A stretch of DNA of 64,000 bases from Paraburkholderia monticola (GCF_001580545.1 NZ_LRBG01000022.1:434001-498000), one strand, 5' to 3'. Counted from the first letter of the stretch, positions 36,054-44,306 are shown. The notes: a model not told the origin generated them from the sequence alone. Numbers and translations are program-made.

Positions 36054-37646
36054 GTGCTGTCTACTGCCAATATCACCATGCAATTCGGGCCGAAGCCCCT
36101 CTTCGAGAACATTTCGGTCAAATTCGGGGAAGGGAACCGCTACGGCCTGATCGGTGCGAACGGCTGCGGTAAATCCACTTTCATGAAAATTCTCGGTTCG
36201 GATCTCGAGCCGAGCTCGGGCAATGTGATGCTCGAGCCGAACGTGCGCCTCGGCAAGCTGCGCCAGGACCAGTTCGCGTACGAAGACGTGCGCGTGCTCG
36301 ACGTCGTGATGATGGGCCACACGGAAATGTGGGCCGCGATGAGCGAGCGCGACGCGATCTACGCGAACCCCGATGCGACCGACGACGACTACATGCACGC
36401 GGCCGAGCTCGAAGCGAAGTTCGCCGAGTACGACGGCTATACGGCCGAAGCGCGCGCGGGCGAACTGCTGCTCGGCATCGGCATTTCGATCGATCTGCAC
36501 AATGGCACGATGAGCAACGTGGCGCCGGGCTGGAAGTTGCGCGTGCTGCTCGCGCAGGCGCTGTTCTCGAAGCCGGACGTGCTGCTGCTCGATGAGCCGA
36601 CCAACAACCTCGACATCAACTCGATCCGTTGGCTGGAAGATGTTCTGAACCAGTACAACTCGACGATGATCATCATCTCGCACGACCGGCACTTCCTGAA
36701 CCAGGTCTGCACGCACATGGCCGACATGGACTTCGGCACGCTGAAGGTCTACCCGGGCAACTACGACGACTACATGCTCGCCAGCACGCAGGCGCGCGAG
36801 CGTCAGCAGAACGCCAACGCGAAGGCGAAGGAGCGTGTGGCCGACCTGCAGGACTTCGTGCGACGCTTCTCGGCGAACAAGTCGAAGGCGCGCCAGGCCA
36901 CCAGCCGTCTGAAGATGATCGACAAGATCAAGATCGAGGAATTCAAGCCGTCGTCGCGGCAGAACCCGTTCATCCGCTTCGAGTTCGAGAAGAAGCTGCA
37001 CAACATCGCGGTGGTCGCGGAAGACATCTCGAAGAAATACGACCGCACGATCTTCAACGACTTCAGCATCAGCGTGCAGCCGGGCGAGCGCATCGCGATC
37101 ATCGGCGAGAACGGCGCGGGCAAGACCACGCTGCTGCGCTCGCTGCTCGGCAATCTGCAGCTCGATCACGGCAAGGTGAAGTGGGCGGAAAACGCGAACA
37201 TCGGTTACATGCCGCAGGACACGTACGAAGAGTTTCCGGGCGACGTCACGCTGATGGACTGGATCGACCAGTACCGCAAGGAAGGCGACGACGAGCAGAT
37301 GGTGCGCGGCACGCTCGGCCGTCTGCTGTTCAATGCGGACGATATCCGCAAGTCGGTCAAGGTGCTGTCGGGCGGCGAGAAGGGCCGCATGATCTGGGGC
37401 AAGCTGATGCTCGGCCGCCACAATGTGCTGCTGATGGACGAGCCGACCAACCACATGGACATGGAGTCGATCGAGTCGCTGCAGATCGCGCTGGATAAGT
37501 TCGAAGGCACGCTGATTTTCGTCTCGCACGACCGCGAGTTCGTGAGCGGCCTCGCGAACCGGATCATCGAAGTGAAGACCGATGGCACGTTGAACGACTT
37601 CGGTGGCAACTACGAGGACTTCCTGACGAGTCAGGGCGTGCAGTAA
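36054..37646 (+). CDS. ABC-F family ATPase (YbiT-like), island attachment gene
   Basis: 530 residues with two ATPase domains and no membrane segment, the ABC-F plan. Domain 1: Walker A GANGCGKST, Walker B LLLLDEPTNNLD. Domain 2: GENGAGKTT, signature LSGGEKGRMIWGKLML, LLMDEPTNHMD. The inter-domain linker (QARERQQNANAKAKERVADL) contacts the ribosome in studied relatives. The start is GTG 36054 with AAAGGGA upstream. The last 41 codons lie in the direct repeat that bounds a genomic island; three synonymous changes separate this copy from the one at 48900-49027. Confidence 0.93.
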   Translation: MLSTANITMQFGPKPLFENISVKFGEGNRYGLIGANGCGKSTFMKILGSDLEPSSGNVMLEPNVRLGKLRQDQFAYEDVRVLDVVMMGHTEMWAAMSERDAIYANPDATDDDYMHAAELEAKFAEYDGYTAEARAGELLLGIGISIDLHNGTMSNVAPGWKLRVLLAQALFSKPDVLLLDEPTNNLDINSIRWLEDVLNQYNSTMIIISHDRHFLNQVCTHMADMDFGTLKVYPGNYDDYMLASTQARERQQNANAKAKERVADLQDFVRRFSANKSKARQATSRLKMIDKIKIEEFKPSSRQNPFIRFEFEKKLHNIAVVAEDISKKYDRTIFNDFSISVQPGERIAIIGENGAGKTTLLRSLLGNLQLDHGKVKWAENANIGYMPQDTYEEFPGDVTLMDWIDQYRKEGDDEQMVRGTLGRLLFNADDIRKSVKVLSGGEKGRMIWGKLMLGRHNVLLMDEPTNHMDMESIESLQIALDKFEGTLIFVSHDREFVSGLANRIIEVKTDGTLNDFGGNYEDFLTSQGVQ

Positions 37647-37649
37647 GCG
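37519..37649 (+). repeat. attL-type direct repeat (3' end of ABC-F gene)
   Basis: 131 bases that match 48900-49030 at 128 positions. The mismatches are at 37562 (G/C), 37590 (T/C) and 37604 (T/C); all fall in third codon positions and are silent. Perfect identity spans 43 bases on the left and 45 on the right, which are the likely crossover zones. Confidence 0.95.
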
Positions 37650-37657
37650 TCCCGAAG

Positions 37658-37707
37658 CGCCCATTCATGTGACGTCATTGTCCCACGGATTTGTCCCATT
37701 GGGACAA
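37658..37707. promoter_or_regulatory. Left-end arm-type sites of the island
   Basis: CGCCCATTCATGT at 37658-37670 is found inverted at 48887-48899 just inside the right end. TTGTCCCACG at 37678-37687 recurs at 48832-48841. A perfect palindrome TTGTCCCATTGGGACAA occupies 37691-37707. These shared motifs near both ends look like integrase or excisionase binding sites. Confidence 0.6.
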
Positions 37708-37762
37708 TGGCTGATCGGGCGCAGAACGGACCTGCACGTAACTTTGCGGGCGGACTCCAAAG

Positions 37763-38809
37763 TCAGTTGATCCACACGCTCAGATTGGCGACCAGCAACC
37801 CGCGACGCGACGCATTCGCGTGGCCAACGGCTTGACCCACAGCGGTAAGAGAATGCTGCTGAATCTCAGTCGAATTCCATAGCCGAATGAGTCTGCTTGC
37901 GGGTTCCCCCAGCGGCGTCAATACGGCTTGTATTTCGTCGTCCGGCATTACGGAGCTTTGCTGCATTCTGTTCAGATTAAACCGAGCATGCTCCGAGATT
38001 CCAAGGCGATTGCACGCAGCAGTGATGGCCGCTTCGTTTTGCCCGCGCACTTGCAAACGCGTAGCGTCGCCGTCGCAGGGCATAAGCATTTGCTCAATCG
38101 CCGGTTCCGCAGTAATGAGGCTTTCGACTGCGGACCTCTCGAATCCTTTCGACAGCAATCCCGGGTACGAATGTTTGAGCACCGTTTGCAGGTTGGCTTG
38201 CATGACCGTGTTTGTTGCGACTCCCGCATACACGAGATACGAATAGGCCGTGTTTGTCTCAGGTAAGGCATACGTGAGACTCAGGGTTTGAGCAATGGGG
38301 AGGAGAATCTGCTGACGATGTAGGAGCCCATTGGTGGTGCAGTGCCGCAGCATGAACATCAATGTCACGAGGTCGATCTGCGAGGGCGTCAACCGAGAAA
38401 CTGCCGTTACGGCTTCGGTCAAAACAATTTGGCGAAGGCTTCTAGAAGACTCGCCAGCCCGTGCCGCTAATAAATCTACCAATACGGCTTCTGTCACCTC
38501 GTCGCCAGTCCGCGCATACGCTTTTTGGGCCTCGAAGAGCGTGTGCTGGAAATCAGGATTAGCGGCCTGCTCGATGCGCTCGAACCCATTCGCTTGCATC
38601 TTCTGCAAGAATTGGTCTACCAGATGCTCTGCGCGTTCGCTGGCGATGCGTTGTGCAATGCCTTGCAGTTCAAGTGCATTTGCTCGATACACGTCTACGG
38701 CAATCTGACGTGCCTCGGTATACGTCACGCCTTGCACAATCACGTCGCGCCCTGCTTGCGCATTGATTGCGTTGTCCCCTCCTTGCTGATCCTGCCGACC
38801 GTTCAGCAT
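37763..38809 (-). CDS. Putative effector of the QAGRD cassette; resembles LPO_1073/Vpar_1526-type proteins
   Basis: 348 residues, no signal peptide or membrane helix. Residues 10-22 (GGDNAINAQAGRD) are a short, probably beta-rich motif shared with the C-terminus of the membrane protein encoded four bases upstream. The rest looks helical (YTEARQIAVDVYRANALELQ, then ERAEHLVDQFLQKMQ and long helices to the end). The overall pattern resembles proteins that I recall annotated as LPO_1073/Vpar_1526 family, whose function is unknown to me. Codon use and GC are clearly lower than in flanking core genes, a sign of transfer. A membrane-sensor plus effector pair is inference. Confidence 0.8.
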   Translation of the reverse strand: MLNGRQDQQGGDNAINAQAGRDVIVQGVTYTEARQIAVDVYRANALELQGIAQRIASERAEHLVDQFLQKMQANGFERIEQAANPDFQHTLFEAQKAYARTGDEVTEAVLVDLLAARAGESSRSLRQIVLTEAVTAVSRLTPSQIDLVTLMFMLRHCTTNGLLHRQQILLPIAQTLSLTYALPETNTAYSYLVYAGVATNTVMQANLQTVLKHSYPGLLSKGFERSAVESLITAEPAIEQMLMPCDGDATRLQVRGQNEAAITAACNRLGISEHARFNLNRMQQSSVMPDDEIQAVLTPLGEPASRLIRLWNSTEIQQHSLTAVGQAVGHANASRRGLLVANLSVWIN

Positions 38810-38813
38810 AGCC

Positions 38814-39017
38814 CTAATCGTTCCTATTCACATTGCCGAGGTTTGCATCCCGACCGGCTTGCACATTGATTGAGTTCTTTCCGCCGCGTTGTTGCTGCCC
38901 GGAAGGCGATTTGCGCCGGAACACGAAGCTAACTACCCATCCAAGCACTGCCATTACTAACGCAGCACCGATACCATCAAATAGCCATTGCGAGTTGCTT
39001 TTAATCCAGTCAAACAC
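38814..39017 (-). CDS. Small membrane-anchored protein with C-terminal QAGRD motif
   Basis: 67 residues: one transmembrane helix (residues ~14-33, IGAALVMAVLGWVVSFVF), a basic RRK stop, then a polar tail QQQRGGKNSINVQAGRD (residues 41-57) ending LGNVNRND. The 13-residue core GGKNSINVQAGRD is 10/13 identical to residues 10-22 of the next protein. The start is a GTG at 39017 with CGGAG upstream. Only four bases separate its TAG from the next ATG, so they are coupled. By charge (K/R after the helix) the tail should face the cytoplasm. Confidence 0.78.
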   Translation of the reverse strand: MFDWIKSNSQWLFDGIGAALVMAVLGWVVSFVFRRKSPSGQQQRGGKNSINVQAGRDANLGNVNRND

Positions 39018-39076
39018 CGCGTACGCTCCGACTGCTTGTAAGGCCGCCCCTTCGCAAGGGCGGCCCGTTTGGTTGG

Positions 39077-39223
39077 TTACTTGCCGTTTTTGGGCGGCTT
39101 AGGAAGCGGCACGTGCTGATGCTCCGTTGTGCGCGGGTGTGTCTTTGCGTACTGCTCAGTTACGAACCGACCGGTAACAGAACTACGGTCCACTGGACGG
39201 GTATTGGGTTTTGCTTTGCTCAT
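39077..39223 (-). CDS. Small basic protein, 48 aa, upstream of QAGRD cassette
   Basis: A 48-codon gene beginning MSKAKPNTRPVDRSSVTGRF and continuing VTEQYAKTHPRTTEHQHVPL. The RxSxTGRFVTxxYAxxHPxTT pattern matches a widespread class of short bacterial proteins (RDSGTGKFV-type) often found in phages and mobile elements; function unknown. It ends 59 bases upstream of the membrane protein start, on the same strand, and probably leads the three-gene operon. Confidence 0.7.
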   Translation of the reverse strand: MSKAKPNTRPVDRSSVTGRFVTEQYAKTHPRTTEHQHVPLPKPPKNGK

Positions 39224-39542
39224 GACTAAAGCCCTTCAGTTGAATGAAGCGACTTCGAGCGCAGACGAAGTTGTAACTGAGCTTGGGCTGGATTGCCCTG
39301 GCGGTTACAATTCCGGCGTTCAGGCGTGCTCTCGGAGCCGCTGATCCGCTCGCAGGGTGTTCGAGACCTTGCGAGCGACCCCCATCCAAGGACACTAGAT
39401 CTTGTGTCCTAAGACGGTGCGCACACTATACCATGTGCGGCGGCCGTGCCTACCTCTCCAAAAGTAAAATTTACACTAGGGAATTCCCTAGGTTTGCCGT
39501 TTTTGCTGCGATTATTCGCGGGGACGTACAGCACGTGCGCCG
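39224..39542. other. Regulatory region of the QAGRD cassette with three palindromes
   Basis: 319 bases with no supported gene. AGGACAC at 39389-39395 pairs with GTGTCCT at 39404-39410. GTAAAATTTAC lies at 39464-39474 and the perfect 16-mer CTAGGGAATTCCCTAG at 39476-39491. The region is upstream of the cassette (leftward) and downstream of the lipoprotein gene, so the dyads may be operators or a factor-independent stop for the latter. Confidence 0.5.
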
Positions 39543-40040
39543 TTACTCCGTGGCCGGTACAGCGGCATGCAGAGCCATCAGGGCGTCGATGAAGTTCTCC
39601 GCGTCCTTCCGGTCAGCCACGTACACGTCGGCCAGCTTCCGCCCTTGCGCTGTGCGGGGCTCTACGATGTACCAATGCCCTTTCAGAGAAGTGCGATCCA
39701 GAAGCTTCGCCTCGACCATCGTGCGGTAGTACAGCCGCGTTACATCCTTCTTATTTATGTCCTGTCCGTGATGGACCAGACACGAGATTCCACCCGTGAA
39801 CATCGCGGCTGCAACAGAGCCGCAAATAGGCAAGTCAGGCGGTGAGCCCTCACCGAACTCCAGATAGTCGTCGTGCACTTCGACGTACTGCGGACGCTTG
39901 CTTTCAGGTTGCTCATACATGATGCGTTCTACGATCTTCTTGGGATCGCCGTGCACCGGGCCAGCCGTGTATTCCGCTGGAACATAGACGCACGCCGTGA
40001 GCATGAGAGCGGACAACGATACAGATAGCGCGGCTTTCAT
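39543..40040 (-). CDS. Putative lipoprotein, 165 aa
   Basis: A lipoprotein signal (MKAALSVSLSALMLTAC, lipobox LTAC with Cys17) leads a mature domain of ~148 residues with two further cysteines (LPICGSV and GISCLVHHG), which could form a disulfide. The region DVTRLYYRTMVEAKLLDRTS and KGHWYIVEPRTAQGRKLADV looks structured, but I know no family. It is read leftwards toward the QAGRD cassette and shares its lower GC. Start ATG at 40040 with AGGGGGCCAA upstream is plausible. Confidence 0.75.
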   Translation of the reverse strand: MKAALSVSLSALMLTACVYVPAEYTAGPVHGDPKKIVERIMYEQPESKRPQYVEVHDDYLEFGEGSPPDLPICGSVAAAMFTGGISCLVHHGQDINKKDVTRLYYRTMVEAKLLDRTSLKGHWYIVEPRTAQGRKLADVYVADRKDAENFIDALMALHAAVPATE

Positions 40041-40499
40041 TTGGCCCCCTTGTGGTTATTTGCGAGGCATCGTAGCAGAGCCGAACCCAAAATTGATGCG
40101 CTTATTCGCGGGGAGTTAAGCCGCACGCACGCGCCCGTGCGCCCCCGTAGGCGCCTGCGCGCATCTTTCCAGCCAGCGGAGGGTGGCGTGGGCACCGTGA
40201 CGAGTGGGTGGCAGACGGCGCATGGCTGGTGACGGGCTGGCCGACGAGTGGCGGTGGCCGCAGCCTCAATTACGCGACAGGCACGGACAAGCCCGCCAGC
40301 ATTGGGCGAGCGGGCGGCAATTACTGGCAGCTAACGTTTAGGCGGCGCGGACGCGAGGGCCGAGCCACCCGTATTCTGTTCAATAAACGACCGAATGATG
40401 CACACATGCAACAGCGCCGCGAGCGTGTGCAAAAAGACCGTTGACAGAGTTGTTGAACACATGCAGTATGTGAACACCTTTGTTGAACAGGACGCAAAC
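40041..40499. other. Intergenic region upstream of the serine recombinase, with direct repeats
   Basis: 459 bases. Frames here are short and composition-driven. TGTTGAACA occurs at 40451-40459 and 40481-40489, and its inverse TGTTCAA at 40377-40383. TTGACA at 40441 may be a -35 box. CACAT and ATGTG form a small dyad at 40459-40473. These could be recombinase subsites or its operator. Confidence 0.5.
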
Positions 40500-41090
40500 A
40501 TGAGTCGGACATTCCTTTATGCCCGAGTCTCGACGGGCGAGCAGACCACGGCCAACCAGCTACATGAGGCGAAGACCAAGGGCTTCACGGTGGACGCCAA
40601 ACGCACGGTGGAGGAGACGATCAGTGGCAGCGTTGCGGCGATGGATCGACCGAAGTTCAAGGCGTTGGTCGAGCACAAGCTGGACGATGGCGACAAGCTG
40701 ATCGTGACGAAGCTAGATCGTCTAGGCCGCAATACGAGCGATGTGCTGGCGACTGTCGAGCGGCTGGCGGCAATGGGCGTCCGCTTGCATTGCTTGGCGC
40801 TTGAAGGCGTCGATCTTACGAGCGCAGCAGGCAAGCTGCACATGACAGTCCTAGCAGCAGTGGCGCAGTTCGAGCGCGATCTGCTGATTGAGCGGACGCA
40901 TGCGGGGCTGGCGCGTGCCCGTGCAGAGGGTCGCAAGGGTGGCAGACCGGACGCGCTCACGGACGCTCAGAAGGCCGAGATTCGGGCAGCGTTAGCAGCA
41001 GGCGACACGAGCGCTAGAGCGCTGGCGAAGCAATACGGCGTAGCGCCGAACACCATTCTGAAGGTGAGCAGGGAGGAGGCGGCAGAGTAA
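40500..41090 (+). CDS. Serine recombinase (resolvase/invertase family)
   Basis: 196 residues, the compact Tn3-resolvase/DNA-invertase size. The catalytic serine is in YARVSTGEQ (Ser11). The conserved DKLIVTKLDRLGRNTSDVLA and QFERDLLIERTHAGLARARA follow. A C-terminal helix-turn-helix (LAKQYGVAPNTILKV) binds DNA. All catalytic elements are present. The ATG at 40500 gives MSRTFLYARVS; upstream extension crosses the repeats. It may resolve cointegrates or control a local switch; no inverted invertible segment was seen. Confidence 0.92.
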   Translation: MSRTFLYARVSTGEQTTANQLHEAKTKGFTVDAKRTVEETISGSVAAMDRPKFKALVEHKLDDGDKLIVTKLDRLGRNTSDVLATVERLAAMGVRLHCLALEGVDLTSAAGKLHMTVLAAVAQFERDLLIERTHAGLARARAEGRKGGRPDALTDAQKAEIRAALAAGDTSARALAKQYGVAPNTILKVSREEAAE

Positions 41091-41194
41091 GGCGCTGGCA
41101 CCGCACACCGTAGCAACCCGGACAGTCTTGGCGGATCGACCGGGCAACCAACTCACACGCGGGCCAGCGCGCCCGCACATTATGGCAGACCATC

Positions 41195-41773
41195 ATGAAC
41201 ACGAACATCGCATTGAACAACGAAGCTAACCGTATCGCTGCTGACATCGACAGCGGGGAAGTCCACGCAGGCGCGTACGAGGAAGGCGCGTTCTTCGCGG
41301 ACACGGATTGGACGTGGGCGCTGAAAGAGAAGAATGCCGCGTGCCGACCGTCGAGCATGGCCGAGCACTGCGCGATGGCATGGGCGTTCGTCGCGGGCAG
41401 TGTGTGCCCGGAATGGAATAACGAGCATGCCCGCCTCTCGTTCTTGCTCGGCTATGAGGACCGGGCCACTGAGCTTGCAGACATCGGGGAAGCTGGATAC
41501 GAGGCGCTGGCAGAGGCCGGGACCGTGGCCGATACGGAAGGCTGGATGCTCCAAGGTAAGCCGTGGGCGGCGAGGGTTAGCAGCCGGGAAAAGGCGCTCC
41601 GTGCGATCCGCGCGGCTTGGGCGGGTGCTGCGGCATGGCAGGCGCGAGCAGAAGAGACCGGGGCGGCTGGCGACAGATACCGCGCCGAGGAAGCACTGAT
41701 TCGTGCCAAGTACGCAGGCGACTGCGGACGAGCACCGGCTTACGTGGCCGAGGCCGCGATGATTGCGCACTGA
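41195..41773 (+). CDS. Hypothetical phage-like protein, 192 aa
   Basis: Acidic, Ala-rich and helical (NIALNNEANRIAADIDSGEV at the start; GRAPAYVAEAAMIAH at the end). No signal peptide, no membrane helix and no family that I recognise. It is the first of a run of small co-directional genes reaching to 46640. Confidence 0.65.
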   Translation: MNTNIALNNEANRIAADIDSGEVHAGAYEEGAFFADTDWTWALKEKNAACRPSSMAEHCAMAWAFVAGSVCPEWNNEHARLSFLLGYEDRATELADIGEAGYEALAEAGTVADTEGWMLQGKPWAARVSSREKALRAIRAAWAGAAAWQARAEETGAAGDRYRAEEALIRAKYAGDCGRAPAYVAEAAMIAH

Positions 41774-41805
41774 GCGGCGGCGATAATCGCTAGTTAGCTG
41801 AACGA

Positions 41806-41826
41806 GGCCCGCCGCGAGCGGGCTTT
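41806..41826 (+). terminator. Weak terminator-like hairpin
   Basis: GCCCGC (41807-41812), loop CGCGA, GCGGGC (41818-41823), then TTTG. The T run is short, so termination may be partial. Confidence 0.45.
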
Positions 41827-41966
41827 GTGCATTCTGGCGCGAGTGAATCCTTCGTCGCTGGCACTGGGCTAGTGAACGGCATCCAGTAACGGGTAGCGAC
41901 TATCGCGGACGAAGCGCCCGGTTCGCAATTGCGACGTACCTCTTGCGCTAATCAAAGGAGCAGAGC

Positions 41967-42296
41967 ATGACGATTACGATTGCGAACAGCATTGCCACTA
42001 CGTACGAGGGTGAGACGCACTTGCTGAGATCACGCACAGTTAGCTACAACGACACGGACGGTGAGGTGCGCACGGTGCGCCTCGAGTCCCTTGACCCGCG
42101 TGACGCTGCGGCGATGGCGCGGGTAACGGGCAAGCTGCCGAATGACATTATTGGCGCAGCCATCGCACTAGGCTGGAGTGCGGCTGATGCAGCCGCAGCG
42201 TGGATTAGTGGCGTACGGCGCGGTGCGATGCACGGCCCTGTGGACCCGACTCTGCACAATCCGCTCGGCAACCCGTCGAACGCCATCGACTGGTGA
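41967..42296 (+). CDS. Hypothetical protein, 109 aa
   Basis: The ATG follows AAAGGAGCAGAGC, a strong binding site. The N-terminus (MTITIANSIATTYEGETHLL) looks beta-rich and the middle (NDIIGAAIALGWSAADAAAA) helical. It ends with HNPLGNPSNAIDW and overlaps the next start by one base (TGATG). No family recognised. Confidence 0.68.
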   Translation: MTITIANSIATTYEGETHLLRSRTVSYNDTDGEVRTVRLESLDPRDAAAMARVTGKLPNDIIGAAIALGWSAADAAAAWISGVRRGAMHGPVDPTLHNPLGNPSNAIDW

Positions 42297-42490
42297 TGAA
42301 TGTGCTCTCTCGCGATCAGGCTCTTGCTGGCCTCGAATTACTGACGGACAGCGAAAAGCGCGCAGCAAGCAAGGCATCAACCGTGCTGTCCGTACGGCTG
42401 GCTGAACAGCGGCAAGAGAAGCACGCCGCCGAGTGGCGAGCGCGTGTAGGCAAGGGCACGCCCGGCCCATCCGAGCGGCGGCACGCGTAG
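42296..42490 (+). CDS. Hypothetical protein, 64 aa
   Basis: Begins MNVLSRDQALAGLELLTDSE; Arg/Ala/Glu-rich helical protein with a basic tail. The start overlaps the stop of the 109-aa gene, so it is translationally coupled. No function can be proposed. Confidence 0.55.
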   Translation: MNVLSRDQALAGLELLTDSEKRAASKASTVLSVRLAEQRQEKHAAEWRARVGKGTPGPSERRHA

Positions 42491-42550
42491 CGCAGCACGC
42501 CGTGGGCGCACCACGGCATCTACCAACAGACCAATCACTAGGAGCACCAC

Positions 42551-43039
42551 ATGGCAGCAAAGAAGCTAGAACAATTCGCACTCCCGATCAGTACCGATGC
42601 AGCACAAGCACGTCTTCGGGAATTGTCGTGCGCGATCCTTGAAGCCCGCCCGCTTGTCGAGCAGCTTACCCGCCTTATGGCAGCAAAGGATGTGCTTCGC
42701 GCAGCCGAGGCAGAAGCCGCGTTCCTCAACGACAACCTCGAAGGAATCCGGCGAGCGGACTTCGAGCGGCAGGTGGACGAGTACGAGATCACTGCGATTG
42801 AGAACACAGTAAGCGGCGACGCGACGCATAACCGCGCTGGCTTCCCGACCTACAACGTCCACGGCCTGTACAAGGGCGCACCGTTCACGGCCCCGCTGGC
42901 GAATCAGAGCCGCGTTCTGTTGGCCGCAGTGGCCCGACGCCCGGAGCTTATCCCCTTCGATGTCTTGCGGCGCGCGGATACGCCGCTGGATGCCCTGCTG
43001 CGCAACGTGCGCGACGTGAACCGGGGCTACCGCGACTAA
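42551..43039 (+). CDS. Hypothetical protein, 162 aa
   Basis: A helical N-terminal part (residues 10-75, LRELSCAILEARPLVEQLTR) is followed by a more irregular segment (AGFPTYNVHGLYKGAPF). ATG 42551 is preceded by AGGAGCACC. It is followed by a G/C-rich hairpin (around 43065-43085). I do not recognise a family. Confidence 0.65.
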   Translation: MAAKKLEQFALPISTDAAQARLRELSCAILEARPLVEQLTRLMAAKDVLRAAEAEAAFLNDNLEGIRRADFERQVDEYEITAIENTVSGDATHNRAGFPTYNVHGLYKGAPFTAPLANQSRVLLAAVARRPELIPFDVLRRADTPLDALLRNVRDVNRGYRD

Positions 43040-43160
43040 CGCTGTACAGGCCCGCTATGCCGTGGGCGGGGCGAGCCGCCCCTTCGCGTTACCGAACATG
43101 ACCCAAGCCGCTGCGAGCGCCGTACGCGCGCCGCAGGGCACCTACCATACGAGAGATTGA

Positions 43161-43454
43161 ATGAAACTTCTGACCGCACAAGAAATCCGCGCGTCCCGCA
43201 TCGGCTTCGATACCGAGCGCTTCAACGATACCGCGAAGCGCATGGGTTGCCACGCTGCCGATGTACACCGAGCCATGTCTTATGAGAGCCTGACCCAAGC
43301 AGAACGCGACGAGATTATCGCCTCATTCCTTAGCGCGGATCGCGTGGGCGACATTGCGAACCGCCTCGGCACCTCGCAGACCGCTGTGCTTACGACAGTG
43401 CGTGGAGCGCTGATTCACGCCCGCGTCGAAGCCGCGATGAAGGTGGCTGCGTAA
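43161..43454 (+). CDS. Small protein with possible helix-turn-helix, 97 aa
   Basis: Starts MKLLTAQEIRASRIGFDTER. Residues ~60-85 (DRVGDIANRLGTSQTAVLTT) look like a helix-turn-helix, so a regulator is possible. Its stop overlaps the next start (TAATG). The upstream GAGAGATTGA is a fair binding site. Confidence 0.6.
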   Translation: MKLLTAQEIRASRIGFDTERFNDTAKRMGCHAADVHRAMSYESLTQAERDEIIASFLSADRVGDIANRLGTSQTAVLTTVRGALIHARVEAAMKVAA

Positions 43455-43735
43455 TGGCACACACCTTGACCCGCGTCCTGCCGACAGACCGGGCTCGGGT
43501 GCAATCCGATCCGGCCTATCACGACAGACTAAAGGCCGAGCTTGGCGTTGCACGCTTCTCCGCATTCCTCCGTGACGATAGCCGCTACCTCGGCGCAGCG
43601 CATCCACGCTGCGGTACCCGCGAGCGCCTGACGGCGAATGGTCGATGCATTGCATGCGAGCGCCACCGCAGGAACCGAGCGAAGCATCTCAAGCGCATGG
43701 CTGAGGCAAACCGTGAAGCCCACGGGCGCACGTAA
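43454..43735 (+). CDS. Small Cys-rich basic protein, 93 aa
   Basis: The C-terminal half has HPRCGTRERLTANGRCIACERHR, a C-x10-C-x2-C cluster with a nearby His, followed by a basic helix. This looks like a small zinc-binding module as seen in phage endonuclease VII-type proteins, but catalytic residues cannot be confirmed. The ATG overlaps the previous stop. Confidence 0.6.
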   Translation: MAHTLTRVLPTDRARVQSDPAYHDRLKAELGVARFSAFLRDDSRYLGAAHPRCGTRERLTANGRCIACERHRRNRAKHLKRMAEANREAHGRT

Positions 43736-44282
43736 CTCTCGCGCACGCGGCTTCTGGCAAGTTGCACCATACGCGTCGAAGCTGACGCGCGCGCACCGCG
43801 CCGCAGCGAAAGCGGATCATGCATTCGCTCGGGCTCTGCGCGAGCAGACCATCTACCCGCAGCGAATCGACGCGCTGATCGCTGGCCGCACTTGGTTCGA
43901 CGGAAAGGAATGCGCGAAGTGTGGCGGCTCGCGCAGGCGCGTTTATGACGTGGCCTGCTATGACTGCACACAGATCGGTCGTGGCTTCAAAACGGGCACT
44001 AAGGGTCGGTGCATTGCGCTGCCTCCTGCGAAGCTGTCCCGCGATGGGTGGCTCGCGCGCAACGCCGAGCGCAAGCGGGAAGCTGCGGGCGAATACATCG
44101 AGTACAGCAGCGGCGAGTGGAGCGCACGGCAGTATCCAACGGGACGCCTCAGCGTGCGGTGCCTCGCGCATCACATCGACAACCCGGACTTTCGCACGGT
44201 CCACGGCTCGCGCATCTTTCAATTGTGCGAACAGCACCCCGACCTCCTGATCCTGCTGCGGCGGGCTGGATGGTCGATCTAA
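43713..44282 (+). CDS. Zinc-ribbon protein, 189 aa
   Basis: ECAKCGGSRRRVYDVACYDC is a clear C-x2-C-x12-C-x2-C zinc ribbon. The C-terminal part (YPTGRLSVRCLAHHIDNPDF) has further His/Cys residues. The GTG at 43713 has GAGG six bases ahead and overlaps the preceding gene by 23 bases; the longer frame from 43638 would overlap more. Function unknown; a nucleic-acid-binding role is plausible for a phage-type ribbon. Confidence 0.6.
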   Translation: MKPTGARNSRARGFWQVAPYASKLTRAHRAAAKADHAFARALREQTIYPQRIDALIAGRTWFDGKECAKCGGSRRRVYDVACYDCTQIGRGFKTGTKGRCIALPPAKLSRDGWLARNAERKREAAGEYIEYSSGEWSARQYPTGRLSVRCLAHHIDNPDFRTVHGSRIFQLCEQHPDLLILLRRAGWSI

Positions 44283-44306
44283 CCAACAGACTAAAGGAAC
44301 ACGAAC

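Noticed and set aside
39280..39410. Possible tRNA-like fold near GGTGTTCGAGACC
   Set aside because: No acceptor stem, anticodon arm or CCA could be paired around it; only the T-loop-like string is present.
40041..40394. Small genes upstream of the serine recombinase
   Set aside because: Frames are short, overlapping in several phases and without binding sites or conserved character.
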